Shown here: piece after piece, positions 17,050 to 26,345 of the stretch
Layout: each line of letters begins with the position of its first letter
Numbering within the stretch: position 1 is the stretch's first letter
From: Dermabacter hominis NBRC 106157
GTDB taxonomy: Bacteria > Actinomycetota > Actinomycetes > Actinomycetales > Dermabacteraceae
Assembly (NCBI RefSeq): GCF_001570785.1
Contig: NZ_BCSI01000003.1
Span: forward strand, 208,480-272,479
Direction: 5' to 3'
Length of the DNA stretch: 64,000 nucleotides
Notes under the pieces: generated by a model
Seen by the model: the letters and a program-made list of their open reading frames with translations, nothing else
The model's database searches: none
What the model was told of the DNA's origin: nothing
Made by a program: the position numbers and the translations under genes

Positions 17050-18758
17050 GCACTACAACCGCAGAGACCACGAGCCGCTTCACCCCGGCCACGCCTGAGA
17101 CGAAGAAGGGCAACCAGCTCTTCAAGCTGCTCACCACGACCGATCACAAGACGATCGGCATCATGTACATGGCGACCGCCTTTTTCTTCTTCTGCTTCGG
17201 CGGCGTGCTTGCGCTCCTGATCCGCGCTGAACTGTGGGAGCCCGGCCTCCAGGTTGTCGTGTCGAAGGGCCAGTACAACCAGCTCTTCACGATGCACGGC
17301 ACGATCATGCTCCTCATGTTCGGCACACCGCTCTTTGCCGGCTTCGCAAACTACCTTCTGCCGCTTCAAATCGGTGCGGTCGACATGGCGTTCCCGCGAC
17401 TGAACATGTTCTCGTACTGGCTCACCGGATTCGGCTCACTCATTGCCTGCGCCGGATTCCTCACGCCTCAAGGTGCGGCGTCCTTCGGCTGGTTCGCCTA
17501 CGCGCCGCTTTCTGACACCACCTTTACGCCGGGGCTCGGCGGCGACCTGTGGGCCTTCGGTCTGTGCATGCAGGGCTTCGGCACCATCCTCGGCGCGGTC
17601 AACTTCATCACGACCATCATCACAATGCGCATGCCCGGCATGACCATGTTCCGCATGCCGATCTTCACGTGGAACGTCCTCATTACGTCGATCCTTATCC
17701 TCATGGTCTTCCCGCCTCTCGCAGCCGCGCTTTTCGCCCTCGGCGCTGACCGCGTGCTCGACGCCAATATCTTTGACCCTGCCAACGGCGGGCCAATCCT
17801 CTGGCAGCACCTCTTCTGGTTCTTTGGCCACCCCGAGGTTTACGTTCTCGCACTGCCGTTCTTCGGCATCGCCTCTGAGATCATCCCCGTCTTCAGCCGC
17901 AAGCCCATCTTCGGCTACAAGACCCTCGTCTACGCGACGATCTCGATCGCTGCCCTCTCCGTGACCGTGTGGGCACACCACATGTTCACAACCGGCGCAG
18001 TGATGCTCGACTTCTTCGCCTTCATGACCATGATGATCGCGGTTCCCACAGGCGTGAAGTTCTTCAACTGGGTCGGCACCATGTGGCGCGGTTCCCTCAC
18101 CTTTGAATCGCCAATGCTGTTCACGCTCGGCTTCATGACCACCTTCCTCTTTGGTGGCCTCACCGGCGTCATCCTCTCCACCCCGGTGCTCGACTTCCAC
18201 CTGAGCGACACCTACTTCGTTGTCGCCCACTTCCACTACGTCATCTTCGGCACGGTGGCCTTCGAAATGTTTGCGGGCTTCTACTTCTGGTGGCCCAAGA
18301 TGTTTGGCTACAAGCTCCGCGAAGACCTCGCAAAGGTGCACTTCTGGCTCCTACTCGTCGGCTTCCACATGACCTTCCTCATCCAGCACTTCATGGGTGT
18401 CGAGGGTGCACCGCGCCGTTACATGAACTACCTCTCCGAGGACGGTTTCCAGTGGATGAACCAGTTCTCCACGATCGGCGCCTTCATCCTTGGTGCCTCG
18501 ACTCTTCCGTTCTTCCTCAACGTGATCCTCACCCACATGAAGGGCGAGAAGGTCACCGTGAACGACCCCTGGGGCTACGGCGCTTCCCTCGAGTGGGCAA
18601 CCTCGTGCCCGCCGCCGCGCCATAACTTCGTCGAGCTGCCGCGCATCCGCTCCGAACGTCCGGCCTTCGACCAGAAGTTCCCGGAAGTCGCCGCGATCGA
18701 CCAGGTCCACGTCAACCGCGACGAGACAGCCCTCGTTAGCGCCCACGGAGGTAAGTAA
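17046..18758 (+). CDS. ctaD: cytochrome c oxidase subunit I (aa3 type)
   Basis: A 570-residue membrane protein with about 12 helices that holds heme a and the heme a3/CuB site. Visible markers: [11 protein letters not shown] (heme a His), [17 protein letters not shown] (CuB His and the cross-linked Tyr), [11 protein letters not shown] (CuB His pair), VVAHFHYVI (heme a3 and heme a His). It reduces oxygen to water and pumps protons. It starts at GTG 17046, overlapping the ctaC stop, and is followed two bases later by ctaF, so the three are one operon. Confidence 0.97.
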   Translation: MSTTTAETTSRFTPATPETKKGNQLFKLLTTTDHKTIGIMYMATAFFFFCFGGVLALLIRAELWEPGLQVVVSKGQYNQLFTMHGTIMLLMFGTPLFAGFANYLLPLQIGAVDMAFPRLNMFSYWLTGFGSLIACAGFLTPQGAASFGWFAYAPLSDTTFTPGLGGDLWAFGLCMQGFGTILGAVNFITTIITMRMPGMTMFRMPIFTWNVLITSILILMVFPPLAAALFALGADRVLDANIFDPANGGPILWQHLFWFFGHPEVYVLALPFFGIASEIIPVFSRKPIFGYKTLVYATISIAALSVTVWAHHMFTTGAVMLDFFAFMTMMIAVPTGVKFFNWVGTMWRGSLTFESPMLFTLGFMTTFLFGGLTGVILSTPVLDFHLSDTYFVVAHFHYVIFGTVAFEMFAGFYFWWPKMFGYKLREDLAKVHFWLLLVGFHMTFLIQHFMGVEGAPRRYMNYLSEDGFQWMNQFSTIGAFILGASTLPFFLNVILTHMKGEKVTVNDPWGYGASLEWATSCPPPRHNFVELPRIRSERPAFDQKFPEVAAIDQVHVNRDETALVSAHGGK

Positions 18759-18760
18759 GA

Positions 18761-19177
18761 ATGCGCACCAACGTCATCATCTTCGCCCTCATCGGCTGCT
18801 TCGTGACCGTCGTCGGCGTTGTTTACACCCTCCTCACCCTCAACGTCGATCCCGGCGGGATCGAATGGGTCGGCGTTCCCGCGCTCTTTGCCCTCGCGGC
18901 GATGTGCTGGATGATCGCCATCTACGTGTGGATGAGCGAGCGCCGCTTCGGCGGAGGTGCTCAAGACGACGACAACGCCGAAGTTCACGAAGAAGCCGGC
19001 CACAAGGGCGTCTTCGCTCCCTACAGCTGGGCGCCACTCGTATGTGCGGTCGGTGCTTCCCTCGCGTTCGGCGGTTTCCCAATCGCCTACTGGATCACCG
19101 CGCTCGGAATCGTGATCGGCATGATCGGCGTCATCATGTGGGTTATGGCCTACTCGGTGGGGCACAACAGCCACTAA
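18761..19177 (+). CDS. ctaF: cytochrome c oxidase subunit IV (actinobacterial CtaF)
   Basis: 138 residues with four hydrophobic helices (two near the N-terminus, two at about 85-130) around a hydrophilic linker rich in Asp/Glu. Its size and its place directly after ctaD match the small actinobacterial subunit IV. The ATG at 18761 follows GGAGGTAAGTAAGA. It stabilises the aa3 oxidase within the bcc-aa3 supercomplex. A hairpin terminator lies about 57 bases downstream. Confidence 0.9.
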   Translation: MRTNVIIFALIGCFVTVVGVVYTLLTLNVDPGGIEWVGVPALFALAAMCWMIAIYVWMSERRFGGGAQDDDNAEVHEEAGHKGVFAPYSWAPLVCAVGASLAFGGFPIAYWITALGIVIGMIGVIMWVMAYSVGHNSH

Positions 19178-19233
19178 GAGTAAGGCTCCGAGACGCCCGT
19201 GAAATAGGGCGCTGATCTCGGCGACATAGCGAA

Positions 19234-19265
19234 TGCCCGGCTGACTCGAAAGAGTTGGCCGGGCA
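19234..19265 (+). terminator. terminator of ctaC-ctaD-ctaF operon
   Basis: A 14-bp stem (19234-19247 with 19252-19265) closed by a GAAA tetraloop, including TGCCCGGC/GCCGGGCA and two G-T pairs. CTTTG follows. Confidence 0.82.
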
Positions 19266-19723
19266 CTTTGCTCGATATCGCGAAACCCTCGATGCCTCGT
19301 GGATGAGCTTGCCGTAAGTGGTGGGACGCAAGATGGATTGGCCAGGCTAGTTGTGGATGGCGTGATTACGGAGATTAGAAAATGCGCAATCTGCCCACGA
19401 AGCCATCACGCCATTCATCCTTGCTAAGGCGGGTAAGAACGTAACCCTTGCCCGACAGGGAAAGGCTGGCAGCGAGGGTGATGGCGACAAGGAGACATCC
19501 ACTGCCGTGGATGAGTCGGTATTGCGGAGGTGTTGGTAGGTCGTCAGCTGCGGTTCCACTTGGACTGCCTTAGGTGCGAGTGATGCGCTAGCGCTTCGCT
19601 GTCGGCGAGGCCCCCTGGCAGTCGGGGGGGGAGAGAGAGAGAGGGCTTGGGCGCTGGGCGAGTTCTAGTAGAGCGCGGGCTGTTGAATCGAGAAGCGATG
19701 TAGTGGCTTGAAAACGTGTTGGG
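19266..19723. other. gene-free stretch after the oxidase operon, possibly decayed
   Basis: 458 bases with no credible gene. Codon preference is lost in all frames. It contains a 10-bp inverted repeat (ATGGCGTGAT near 19357 and ATCACGCCAT near 19408), two copies of CGTGGATGAG (near 19300 and 19508) and a simple-sequence tract. A minus-strand frame of 70 codons exists but has no initiation site and no family resemblance. It may be the remnant of an inserted element, but no transposase residue pattern is recognisable. Confidence 0.4.
19624..19645. repeat. G8 plus (GA)6 simple-sequence tract
   Basis: Eight consecutive G followed by six GA units and GGG. Such tracts slip during replication. It lies downstream of the MFS gene and touches no recognised reading frame. 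Confidence 0.7.
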
Positions 19724-20869
19724 TTACGCGTCTACGCTTTGGAATCCCACCCGTTGTCGAACAATCTGGCAGAGCAGTGCGAGTGCGGCAACGCCAGCTG
19801 CGGAACCGCATAGCACGTCTGGCGCCACGTGCGCAGCCACCAACAGCGAGCCAAGAGTCGCCCCTAGTGCCGATCCCAGGTAGTTGGCTGATGCGTTAGC
19901 AGCCACAGCCGTAGCACCATCTGCTGGATTCGCCTGCAGGAGCACATGCTGCTGGGGCGCGAGGGATGACCAACCACACAGCCCCCAAATGAACAGGCTC
20001 ACCACGGTGACCCCTGGCAGATGCCCCTGAGTCATGCCGATCAGCGCGCATGTCAGGCCGGCGAGGATGACAGCGCTCAAGCGCAAGGGGTCACACCTGT
20101 CCACGAGCCATCCGATGCCTAGAGCCCCGAGCGCCCCACCGAGTCCCCAGACCCAAATCCCAAGGCTCTGATGCGACGCTAGGCTTCCGGCGGACAGCAC
20201 GACGGTCAGGTAGGTGTAGAGCCCCAAGGAAGCCACTGCGGTGAGAAGCGTTACTGAAATCGTGAGGAGATTCCGTGGGCTTGTGATGGATCGAAGTCGG
20301 TCAGCAGCGCTAGACGCCGGAATCGACGGTAGTTCGCCGCCGCGCAGCGTTATGCCTGCTAGTGCAGCGCAGCCGATTATCACGATCAGTAGTATCGCCG
20401 CGCGCCACCCCCATAGTCGGGCCAGGAAAAGTCCGATGGGCACGCCGAACACGGTACCGACTGCCAGACCGGCAAGAACCATAGCCACCGCACGACCTCG
20501 ACGCTGTTGATCCACAACCTCTGAGGCCACCGCGGACGACAGTGGCGAATACACGCCTGCTGCCGCGCCAGCGACTATACGAGTGGCTAGGAAGACCCCA
20601 ATCGTTGGTGACAGTGCTGTGATCAGGTTCGCTACCGTGAATACCAGTAAGGCTGTAACCAAACTGCGTCGCGACCGCTGCCCAGCGCGTCCCGCAAGTA
20701 AGGGGCCCGAGACTGCGTAGGAGCCCGTGAATGCCGCAACGCTTAACCCAACATCGGCTTCCCTAGTTTCCAATGATGATGCGACGTCGGGTAGAAGTCC
20801 CGCCACAACATAGGCGTCTAGGCCGAGGGCAACGCTGCCCAACACGAATGGCCACAGTCGACGCATCAT
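19724..20869 (-). CDS. MFS transporter (drug or sugar efflux, DHA1-like)
   Basis: A 381-residue protein with about 12 hydrophobic helices. The N-terminal half has the MFS loop between helices 2 and 3 (LLAGRAGQRSRRS) and GVYSPLSSAVASEVV. The mid-loop is hydrophilic at about 190-205. Family members export drugs or arabinose-like sugars by proton antiport. The ATG at 20869 was chosen because it forms an ATGA overlap with the stop of the upstream regulator; a longer frame from 20965 would lie wholly inside that regulator. Codon choice is looser than in neighbours (frequent CTA, AGT, GGT). With the regulator this looks like an acquired, self-regulated efflux unit. Confidence 0.85.
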   Translation of the reverse strand: MMRRLWPFVLGSVALGLDAYVVAGLLPDVASSLETREADVGLSVAAFTGSYAVSGPLLAGRAGQRSRRSLVTALLVFTVANLITALSPTIGVFLATRIVAGAAAGVYSPLSSAVASEVVDQQRRGRAVAMVLAGLAVGTVFGVPIGLFLARLWGWRAAILLIVIIGCAALAGITLRGGELPSIPASSAADRLRSITSPRNLLTISVTLLTAVASLGLYTYLTVVLSAGSLASHQSLGIWVWGLGGALGALGIGWLVDRCDPLRLSAVILAGLTCALIGMTQGHLPGVTVVSLFIWGLCGWSSLAPQQHVLLQANPADGATAVAANASANYLGSALGATLGSLLVAAHVAPDVLCGSAAGVAALALLCQIVRQRVGFQSVDA

Positions 20870-21192
20870 TCCTGTGCCTCCCTGGAGTCTGCGCTTGCGA
20901 GTACTGCCGAGAGAACCCCTGGGAACAACTGGTCCAGATCCTCGCGCCGCAACTGTATTAGGCATGAGCGTCCCTCGCTCCTCGTCCAGGTCATTCCTGC
21001 CTCTCGCAGCATGCGCGTGTGGTACGTCAGCGTCGAACGGGGGAGATCGTCCGCGAGCTCAAGGCTGTCGTGCTCTTGACCGTCGGCCAGGCGGCAGATC
21101 ATTTCTAACCGCGTAGGGTCGCTTAGGGCGGCAAGCACCCTAGGCAAACTGATTTCGTCAGGATTCGGGTGGTGATATTTGCGGGGTGCCAT
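20866..21192 (-). CDS. ArsR-family transcriptional regulator
   Basis: A 108-residue winged-helix repressor: VLAALSDPTRLEMICRLADG is the classical ArsR start, and DDLPRSTLTYHTRMLREAGM is the recognition helix-turn-helix. It lacks the ELCVCDL-type metal cysteine pair, so the signal is probably not arsenite. ATG 21192 has an excellent GGAGG ribosome-binding site. The stop overlaps the MFS start, so the two are co-translated. Two operator-like inverted repeats lie immediately upstream, which suggests autoregulation released by the transporter's substrate. Confidence 0.9.
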   Translation of the reverse strand: MAPRKYHHPNPDEISLPRVLAALSDPTRLEMICRLADGQEHDSLELADDLPRSTLTYHTRMLREAGMTWTRSEGRSCLIQLRREDLDQLFPGVLSAVLASADSREAQE

Positions 21193-21204
21193 CGTACCTC
21201 CATG

Positions 21205-21254
21205 AATCGTGCAGCAATAATTGCACGATTATCGTACAGGAATCACTGCACGAT
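21205..21254. promoter_or_regulatory. tandem ArsR operators
   Basis: Operator 1 has arms AATCGTGCA (21205-21213) and TGCACGATT (21222-21230), perfect, with an 8-base spacer. Operator 2 has ATCGTACA (21231-21238) and TGCACGAT (21247-21254), one mismatch, also with an 8-base spacer. A TACGAT box on the minus strand (21231-21236) lies inside operator 2. The geometry matches dimeric winged-helix repressors. Confidence 0.82.
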
Positions 21255-21779
21255 CCCGAGCGCTGTCAGTGAATTGACGCCGCCCCATTCGGGCGATTTG
21301 AGGTCTCGCGCTGGCGTCTAGAAGTGCCGCGGCGGGCCTAGACTTGGGATGCGTGATTGATCGGGGGCTCTAACGCAATATCGCGAGTTTTCTTGCCGTT
21401 GGCTGGTAGATCCGATTTTCCGTTCGAGCGCTGTGCTTGTGTGAAGCGCAGGACGCTCAGGGCGGGGGCGACAAACTATCTTCTGGTGGGATAGGGGGTA
21501 GAAAGGTTCACTTGGATGCTCGGGCAGACTTGGGTTCTTTTACTGTGGTGCGAGCGAAATGGCTGTGCTCTCTCTAGACCTCTTGCCAGTTTCGTGCGCG
21601 AGGCGCCCACACATGAAAGCCCAGCAACCGTCGGACCGCCGGCTTAAAACCGCCACGCGAACTAACGAAGTTTGACTGCCCTCAATCCGGTTAGGTGGGA
21701 AGAGGGGGACAGAAGAGAAGGGAACGGAGGCGTGGTAGGGAAGCAAGAGGCGAAGCAGAAGAAGCCCTGGCACACAGAA
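21255..21779. other. gene-free stretch between arsR and qcrB
   Basis: About 525 bases without a supported gene; short frames here lack ribosome-binding sites and codon preference. It contains an exact copy of the 13-bp dispersed element. Otherwise nothing was recognised. Confidence 0.45.
21624..21636 (-). repeat. copy of the dispersed GCAACCGTCGGAC element
   Basis: An exact 13-bp match, followed by another C. It lies in non-coding DNA about 430 bases upstream of arsR and about 220 bases downstream of the qcrB end. Confidence 0.78.
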
Positions 21780-21821
21780 GTGGGGGCCTGCCCGAGCCGA
21801 AGCTCAGTGGCAAACCCCCAC
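21780..21821 (-). terminator. probable terminator of ctaE-qcrCAB operon
   Basis: GTGGGGG (21780-21786) pairs with CCCCCAC (21815-21821) around a loop with an inner TGCC/GGCA stem. It starts 32 bases beyond the qcrB stop on the minus strand and is followed by TTCTG. Confidence 0.55.
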
Positions 21822-21852
21822 AACCTCTATGGAATTCGGGACGGGCGTTCGA

Positions 21853-23484
21853 TCAGCTGCCGACGAGAGCCTTGATTTTATGCTCCTCGTGGCCCGAGTG
21901 CTCGAGCGCCTCGCGGAGCTCCGCAGGCGTAGCAGGCTCCACACGGTCCTTGAAGAAGAAGCTCGAGGCCTTTGCTCGAAGCGACGAGACGCCCTCGCCC
22001 TTCTTGAGCGGGCGGTGGTTGTCGTAGCTCACGAGAACCCAGCGATCATACTCGCTGAGAGGCTCGTGGATCTCGAGCGTTTCACCGTTCTCCATGCGCA
22101 CAACCTTGCCGGTTTCAACGCCGTGGAGGGCGATCTGCTTCTTGTGCTTCTGGATTGAGAGGCACACGCGCTTCGTCACGATGAACGAGATGACCGGGAT
22201 CGCGAAGATGCCGATGCGGAAGAACCACGTGAGGTTGTTCAGCGACATGTGGAAGGCGACGGCCATGAGGTCGTTCGCGCCGGCAAGCATCGAGACGACG
22301 TAGGCAGAAATCCAGGCGACGCCGAAGCCCGTGCGCACGGGCGTGTTGTACGGAAGGTCGAGAACGTGGTGTTCGCGGTCGTCGCCGGTGACCCACTGTT
22401 CAATGAACGGATACAGCGCGAGGCTGCCGAACATGATGCCCGGGAAGATCATGCCGGGAATGATGATGTTGAGCGAGATTGGGTAGCCGAAGATCGTGGG
22501 CTCCCAGCCCGGCATGAGGCGCAGCGAGCCTTCGAGGAACAGCATGTACCAGTCGGGCTGCGAACCAGCCGACACGGGGGAGGGGTCGTAAGGACCGTAG
22601 TTCCATACCGGGTTCATGGCGACGGTGGCGCCCACGAGGGTGAGTACACCGAACACGATGAAGAAGAAGCCGCCGGCTTTCGCCGTGTAAACGGGGAAAA
22701 GCGGGTAGCCGACCACGTTGCGATCGGTGCGACCCGGGCCGGGGTACTGCGTGTGCTTGTGCATCACGAGGAAGAACATGTGCAGTGCGATGAGCGCCAG
22801 GATCGCACCGGGGATGAGAAGGATGTGGACGGTGAAGAGTCGCGGGATGATGTCATGGCCCGGGAATTCACCGCCAAACATGAGCATCGAACCGTAGGTG
22901 CCGAGGATCGGGATGGCCTTCATGACGCCGTCGGCAATACGCAAACCGTTGCCCGAGAGAACGTCGTCGGGAAGCGAGTACCCGGAGAAGCCAGCAAGCA
23001 TGGCGAGCACCATGAGGCCGAAGCCGATGAGCCAGTTCAGCTCACGCGGCTTGCGGAAAGCACCCGTGAAGAAGACGCGGAACATGTGCACGAAGATCGC
23101 CACCATGAACGTGAGCGCTGCCCAGTGGTGGATCTGCCTGAAGAGGAGGCCACCCCACACGTCGAATGACAGGTGCAGCGTCGAGTTGAACGCTGCTGAC
23201 ATGTGCGAGCCCTGGAGCGCCGTGTAGGAGCCTTCGTAGACGACTTCATTCATCGAGGGAACGAAGAACATCGTGAGGAAGATGCCCGAGATTACGAGAA
23301 CGACGAAGCTGTAGAGCGCGACTTCGCCGAACATGAACGACCAGTGGTCGGGGAAGATCTTCCGTGCGAAACCTTTGACGATGTTGGCGCCGCTCGTACG
23401 CTCATCGAGCCAGCTAGCGCCTACCGAGCCGAGCTTGAAGGCCTTCGAGTTGCGGTCGAGGCCGGTGGTCTGGGTGTCACTCAT
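21853..23484 (-). CDS. qcrB: cytochrome bc1 (bcc) complex cytochrome b subunit
   Basis: A 543-residue membrane protein that binds hemes bL and bH and oxidises menaquinol. Markers include the b-type heme histidine helices (RQIHHWAALTFMVAIFVHM and FTVHILLIPGAILALIALHM), GYSLPDDVLSG near the quinol site, and PVSAGSQPDWYMLFLEG (the PDWY-type motif in place of PEWY). It has the long C-terminal extension typical of actinobacterial QcrB. It is the last gene of the operon, six bases after qcrA. QcrB is the known target of inhibitors such as telacebec (Q203) in mycobacteria. Confidence 0.96.
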   Translation of the reverse strand: MSDTQTTGLDRNSKAFKLGSVGASWLDERTSGANIVKGFARKIFPDHWSFMFGEVALYSFVVLVISGIFLTMFFVPSMNEVVYEGSYTALQGSHMSAAFNSTLHLSFDVWGGLLFRQIHHWAALTFMVAIFVHMFRVFFTGAFRKPRELNWLIGFGLMVLAMLAGFSGYSLPDDVLSGNGLRIADGVMKAIPILGTYGSMLMFGGEFPGHDIIPRLFTVHILLIPGAILALIALHMFFLVMHKHTQYPGPGRTDRNVVGYPLFPVYTAKAGGFFFIVFGVLTLVGATVAMNPVWNYGPYDPSPVSAGSQPDWYMLFLEGSLRLMPGWEPTIFGYPISLNIIIPGMIFPGIMFGSLALYPFIEQWVTGDDREHHVLDLPYNTPVRTGFGVAWISAYVVSMLAGANDLMAVAFHMSLNNLTWFFRIGIFAIPVISFIVTKRVCLSIQKHKKQIALHGVETGKVVRMENGETLEIHEPLSEYDRWVLVSYDNHRPLKKGEGVSSLRAKASSFFFKDRVEPATPAELREALEHSGHEEHKIKALVGS

Positions 23485-23490
23485 GAGGAA

Positions 23491-24576
23491 TTACTTCTCC
23501 TTGTGAATGTCCCAGAAGCTGGGACCGATGGGCTCGGGGAAATCGCCGGTTGCGACAAGGTAGCCCTCGTCGTCAACCTCGATGGGAAGCTGCGGGAGCG
23601 GACGGTGCGCCGGGCCGAAGACAACCTTGGCGCCGTCGGTGACATCGAACGTCGATTGGTGGCACGGGCACAGCATGTGGTGGGTCTGCTGTTCGTAGAG
23701 CGCGACGGGGCAACCGACGTGCGTGCAGATCTTCGAGAACGCGAGGATTCCCTCGTGGCCAGCCTCAAGTGAAGCCTCATTCTTGCCGTCTGCAGGATCG
23801 ATGCGCACGAGAATAGCTGCTGCTTTCGCGCGCTCCTCGATCCAGTCGGGAGTCTCCTCGGTGAGGCCCTCGGGCATCACGTGGAAAATCGAGCCGACGG
23901 TGACGTCCGAAGCCTTGATGGGCGTCTGGTCATGGTCGCGTGCGATACGAACGCGCTTCTTGTTTTCCGTGGCGCGGCCCCAGAACGTGTGGTGGAGCTT
24001 GTTGCCGGGAAGGGGGCCGAGGGTCGAGATCGGGAAGAGCACGGCGATAGGAAGGGCCGCCAGCGCACCCACGAGCGAGGCGACGACCAGCGGGCGGCGG
24101 GCGATACCGGACTCATTGATGCCGTCGACAAGAATCTTCGACGCAGCCTCGCGCGTTTCTTCATCGCCGCGCTGTGCGTGACGCTCCTCGGTGACTTCGT
24201 GATCGGGCATGAGCGTCTTTGCCCAGTGGATCGCACCTGCACCGATGAAGAAGATGCCAACAGCGAGGCCGATACCCATGGTGAGAGTTGACCAGTGCAC
24301 CGCTGAGAGGGTGCCCTCTTCTGCAAGGAGGTTTGTGCCCGTGGGGCTGAAGAGGAAGTAGGAAGCGATGAAGAATGCCGTGCCGAGAATCGAGATGACG
24401 AACAGCAGCGACACGATGCGCTCAGCCCGCTTTTCAGCTTTGGGGTCGAGATCTGCTTGGCGGTACTCGTGCGGCGGAATGCCCGGGTTGCGGAAACCGC
24501 CCTCTTCCGCGCGGGCGACAGTGCTTACGCCTGTGCGCGGCGAGGTGCCGTCGATGTTGTGTGTCAGTTCGTTCAC
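23491..24576 (-). CDS. qcrA: Rieske iron-sulfur subunit of the bcc complex
   Basis: 361 residues. It has an N-terminal hydrophilic part and three membrane helices (about 60-80, 95-115, 165-185), as in actinobacterial QcrA. The soluble Rieske domain then has the 2Fe-2S ligands CTHVGCP and CPCHQS. It moves electrons from menaquinol to the diheme QcrC. The start is GTG 24576, overlapping the qcrC stop (GTGA). The protein usually uses a Tat-type route for its third helix; arginine-rich sequence precedes the first helix (EKRAER). Confidence 0.95.
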   Translation of the reverse strand: MNELTHNIDGTSPRTGVSTVARAEEGGFRNPGIPPHEYRQADLDPKAEKRAERIVSLLFVISILGTAFFIASYFLFSPTGTNLLAEEGTLSAVHWSTLTMGIGLAVGIFFIGAGAIHWAKTLMPDHEVTEERHAQRGDEETREAASKILVDGINESGIARRPLVVASLVGALAALPIAVLFPISTLGPLPGNKLHHTFWGRATENKKRVRIARDHDQTPIKASDVTVGSIFHVMPEGLTEETPDWIEERAKAAAILVRIDPADGKNEASLEAGHEGILAFSKICTHVGCPVALYEQQTHHMLCPCHQSTFDVTDGAKVVFGPAHRPLPQLPIEVDDEGYLVATGDFPEPIGPSFWDIHKEK

Positions 24577-25373
24577 TTTGCCTTAGCTCCCAACCAGATA
24601 GCGCAGCCGAGCAGAATCGCGAGAATCGCCGTCCAGGCGAAGAGGCCCTCGGTGACCGGGCCGAGCGCGCCGAGGGAGTAGCCGCCGGGCGAGCCGTTCT
24701 CTTCAAGCTGGTTGAGGTAGGCGATGACGTCGCGCTTGTCTTCGGGGCTCAGGTTGTTGTCGTTAAACACCGGCATGTTCTGCGGGCCGGATTCCATGGC
24801 TTCGTAGATGTGCTTGTCCTCGACATCGCGAAGAGTCGGGGCCCACTTGCCTTCCGTAAGTGCGCCGCCGGCAGCAGACGCGCTGTGGCACATGGCGCAG
24901 TTGATGCGGAAGATCTCGCCACCTTTGGTGATGTCGGCGCCTTCCTTGCTCAGCTGCTCCTCAGTGGGAATCGACGGGCCGGGGCCCAGCGAGGCCACGT
25001 AAGCGGCAAGCTGGGAGATCTGCTTATCGGTGAACTGCACGGGCTTGCGCTGCGCCTGCGGGCCAGACTCCTGCATGGGCATGCGGCCCGTGCCCACCTG
25101 GAAGTCGACGGCAGCGGCGCCAACGCCGATGAGCGAGGAGCCAACCGTGTTGCCGTCACTGTCTTTGCGACCTTCGCCGTTCATGCCGTGGCACGTCGCG
25201 CAGTTCGAGACGAAGAGCTTCTTCCCTTCGGCGACGTCGGAGGCCGAGAAGGCCTCGGCGGATGCGTCTTTGGGGGAGAGGACGGCAAACAAACCGCCCG
25301 TGGCGATCAACGCCATCAAGATGATGGCAAGGAGCGCCATCGGGTGATGGCGGTGTGTGGCCAGAGCCTTCAC
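24573..25373 (-). CDS. qcrC: diheme cytochrome c subunit of the bcc complex
   Basis: 266 residues. An N-terminal signal anchor (about 12-32) is followed by two c-type domains with CATCH and CAMCH heme motifs and a C-terminal membrane helix (LFAWTAILAILLGCAIWLG). It replaces a free cytochrome c by carrying electrons directly to CtaC in the bcc-aa3 supercomplex. GTG 25373 follows GAGGTCCTCACA. It is 48 bases downstream of ctaE. Confidence 0.95.
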   Translation of the reverse strand: MKALATHRHHPMALLAIILMALIATGGLFAVLSPKDASAEAFSASDVAEGKKLFVSNCATCHGMNGEGRKDSDGNTVGSSLIGVGAAAVDFQVGTGRMPMQESGPQAQRKPVQFTDKQISQLAAYVASLGPGPSIPTEEQLSKEGADITKGGEIFRINCAMCHSASAAGGALTEGKWAPTLRDVEDKHIYEAMESGPQNMPVFNDNNLSPEDKRDVIAYLNQLEENGSPGGYSLGALGPVTEGLFAWTAILAILLGCAIWLGAKAK

Positions 25374-25421
25374 TGTGAGGACCTCGTTTCGATAAAGGGT
25401 GCGAATCCGAGTAGGGGAGCT

Positions 25422-26099
25422 TTAGAAGAAGGCCCAGTTGCCTTCAACGGTGTGGAGAACAAGCGGGTCAAGCAGGTAGACCACGAAGAAGAGGGCTACC
25501 CAGATGACGTCGACGAAGTGCCAGTAGTACGACACGCAAATCGCGCTGACCTCTTCGTGGTGCGTGAAATTCTTCGCGGAGTAGGCGCGCGCGAGGACGA
25601 AGAGGAAGGCGATAAGCCCGCCAAGGACGTGGAGGCCGTGGAAGCCCGTGGCGAGGTAGAAGATTGAGCCATGAGGCGTGCTCGAGATGGTGAGGCCCTT
25701 ATGCACGAGCTCGGCATATTCGAAGGCCTGGCCCGACACGAAGATCGCGCCGAGAATGAAGGTGAGGGTGTACCACTCGATGAGGCCCCAGCCGGCGATG
25801 TTGACGATCGAGCCGGTGCGGCGCTTGCGGCGCTTTTCTGCGGCGAATACACCCATCTGGCACGTGATTGAGCTCGTGACAAGGATGAGGGTGTTGGTGA
25901 TGGCGAAGTTGAGCGTGAAGTTCTTCTGACCCTCGTAGAAAACCTCGGGTACGACGCCGTACAGCGTGAAGTACATAGCAAAGAGCGCACCGAAGAACAT
26001 GATTTCGCTCGCGAGCCACACGATGGTGCCGACCTGAGTGGTGTTCGGCCTGCTCACGGGGGAGGTGCGAGGGGCGGAGGAAAGAGTCGCAGTTGTCAC
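25422..26099 (-). CDS. ctaE: cytochrome c oxidase subunit III
   Basis: A 225-residue, five- to seven-helix membrane protein. IVWLASEIMFFGALFAMYF near the N-terminus and ATGFHGLHVLGGL, SYYWHFVDVIWVALF further on are hallmark subunit III segments. GTG 26099 (MTTATLSS) was chosen on similarity to family starts; an ATG nine bases upstream is possible, and neither has a strong ribosome-binding site. First gene of the operon ctaE-qcrC-qcrA-qcrB, which reads toward the ctaCDF operon. Splitting ctaE from ctaCD and joining it to qcrCAB is usual in actinobacteria. Confidence 0.93.
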   Translation of the reverse strand: MTTATLSSAPRTSPVSRPNTTQVGTIVWLASEIMFFGALFAMYFTLYGVVPEVFYEGQKNFTLNFAITNTLILVTSSITCQMGVFAAEKRRKRRTGSIVNIAGWGLIEWYTLTFILGAIFVSGQAFEYAELVHKGLTISSTPHGSIFYLATGFHGLHVLGGLIAFLFVLARAYSAKNFTHHEEVSAICVSYYWHFVDVIWVALFFVVYLLDPLVLHTVEGNWAFF

Positions 26100-26332
26100 G
26101 GTTCTCATTCGTCGTTGGTCGGGTTGCGAGGCCATGCACGGCACATGGTCTCGGCCGCTGCGGGCAAGGCCCGTGCGACCCTGCTGGGACAAAAGTCCGT
26201 GCGCAGGTTTTTTCAGCATACCTGTTGGAGCCGCGATTGTTGAATCGAACGGGGCTTTTGTCCCGGTTTTTTCCGTGATCTAAGCCGTGTTCCGTCTGGT
26301 GGGCTTGCTCTACGTCACGAGCGTTCACGCCT

Positions 26333-26338
26333 TAATAT
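26333..26338 (+). promoter_or_regulatory. -10 box for leaderless trpD mRNA
   Basis: TAATAT ends seven bases before ATG 26346. No ribosome-binding site is present for this ATG or for the ATG at 26337, which overlaps the box. Confidence 0.55.
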
Positions 26339-26345
26339 GACCGCC

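Noticed and set aside
19347..19559. 70-codon minus-strand frame in the gene-free stretch after ctaF
   Set aside because: No ribosome-binding site, no leaderless promoter and no resemblance to a known family.
21540..21773. 77-codon minus-strand frame between arsR and qcrB
   Set aside because: No initiation signal and no codon preference; it is interrupted by the dispersed element.
22249..23169. 306-codon plus-strand frame across qcrB
   Set aside because: Composition is almost all charged residues, as expected from reading membrane-helix codons in reverse.
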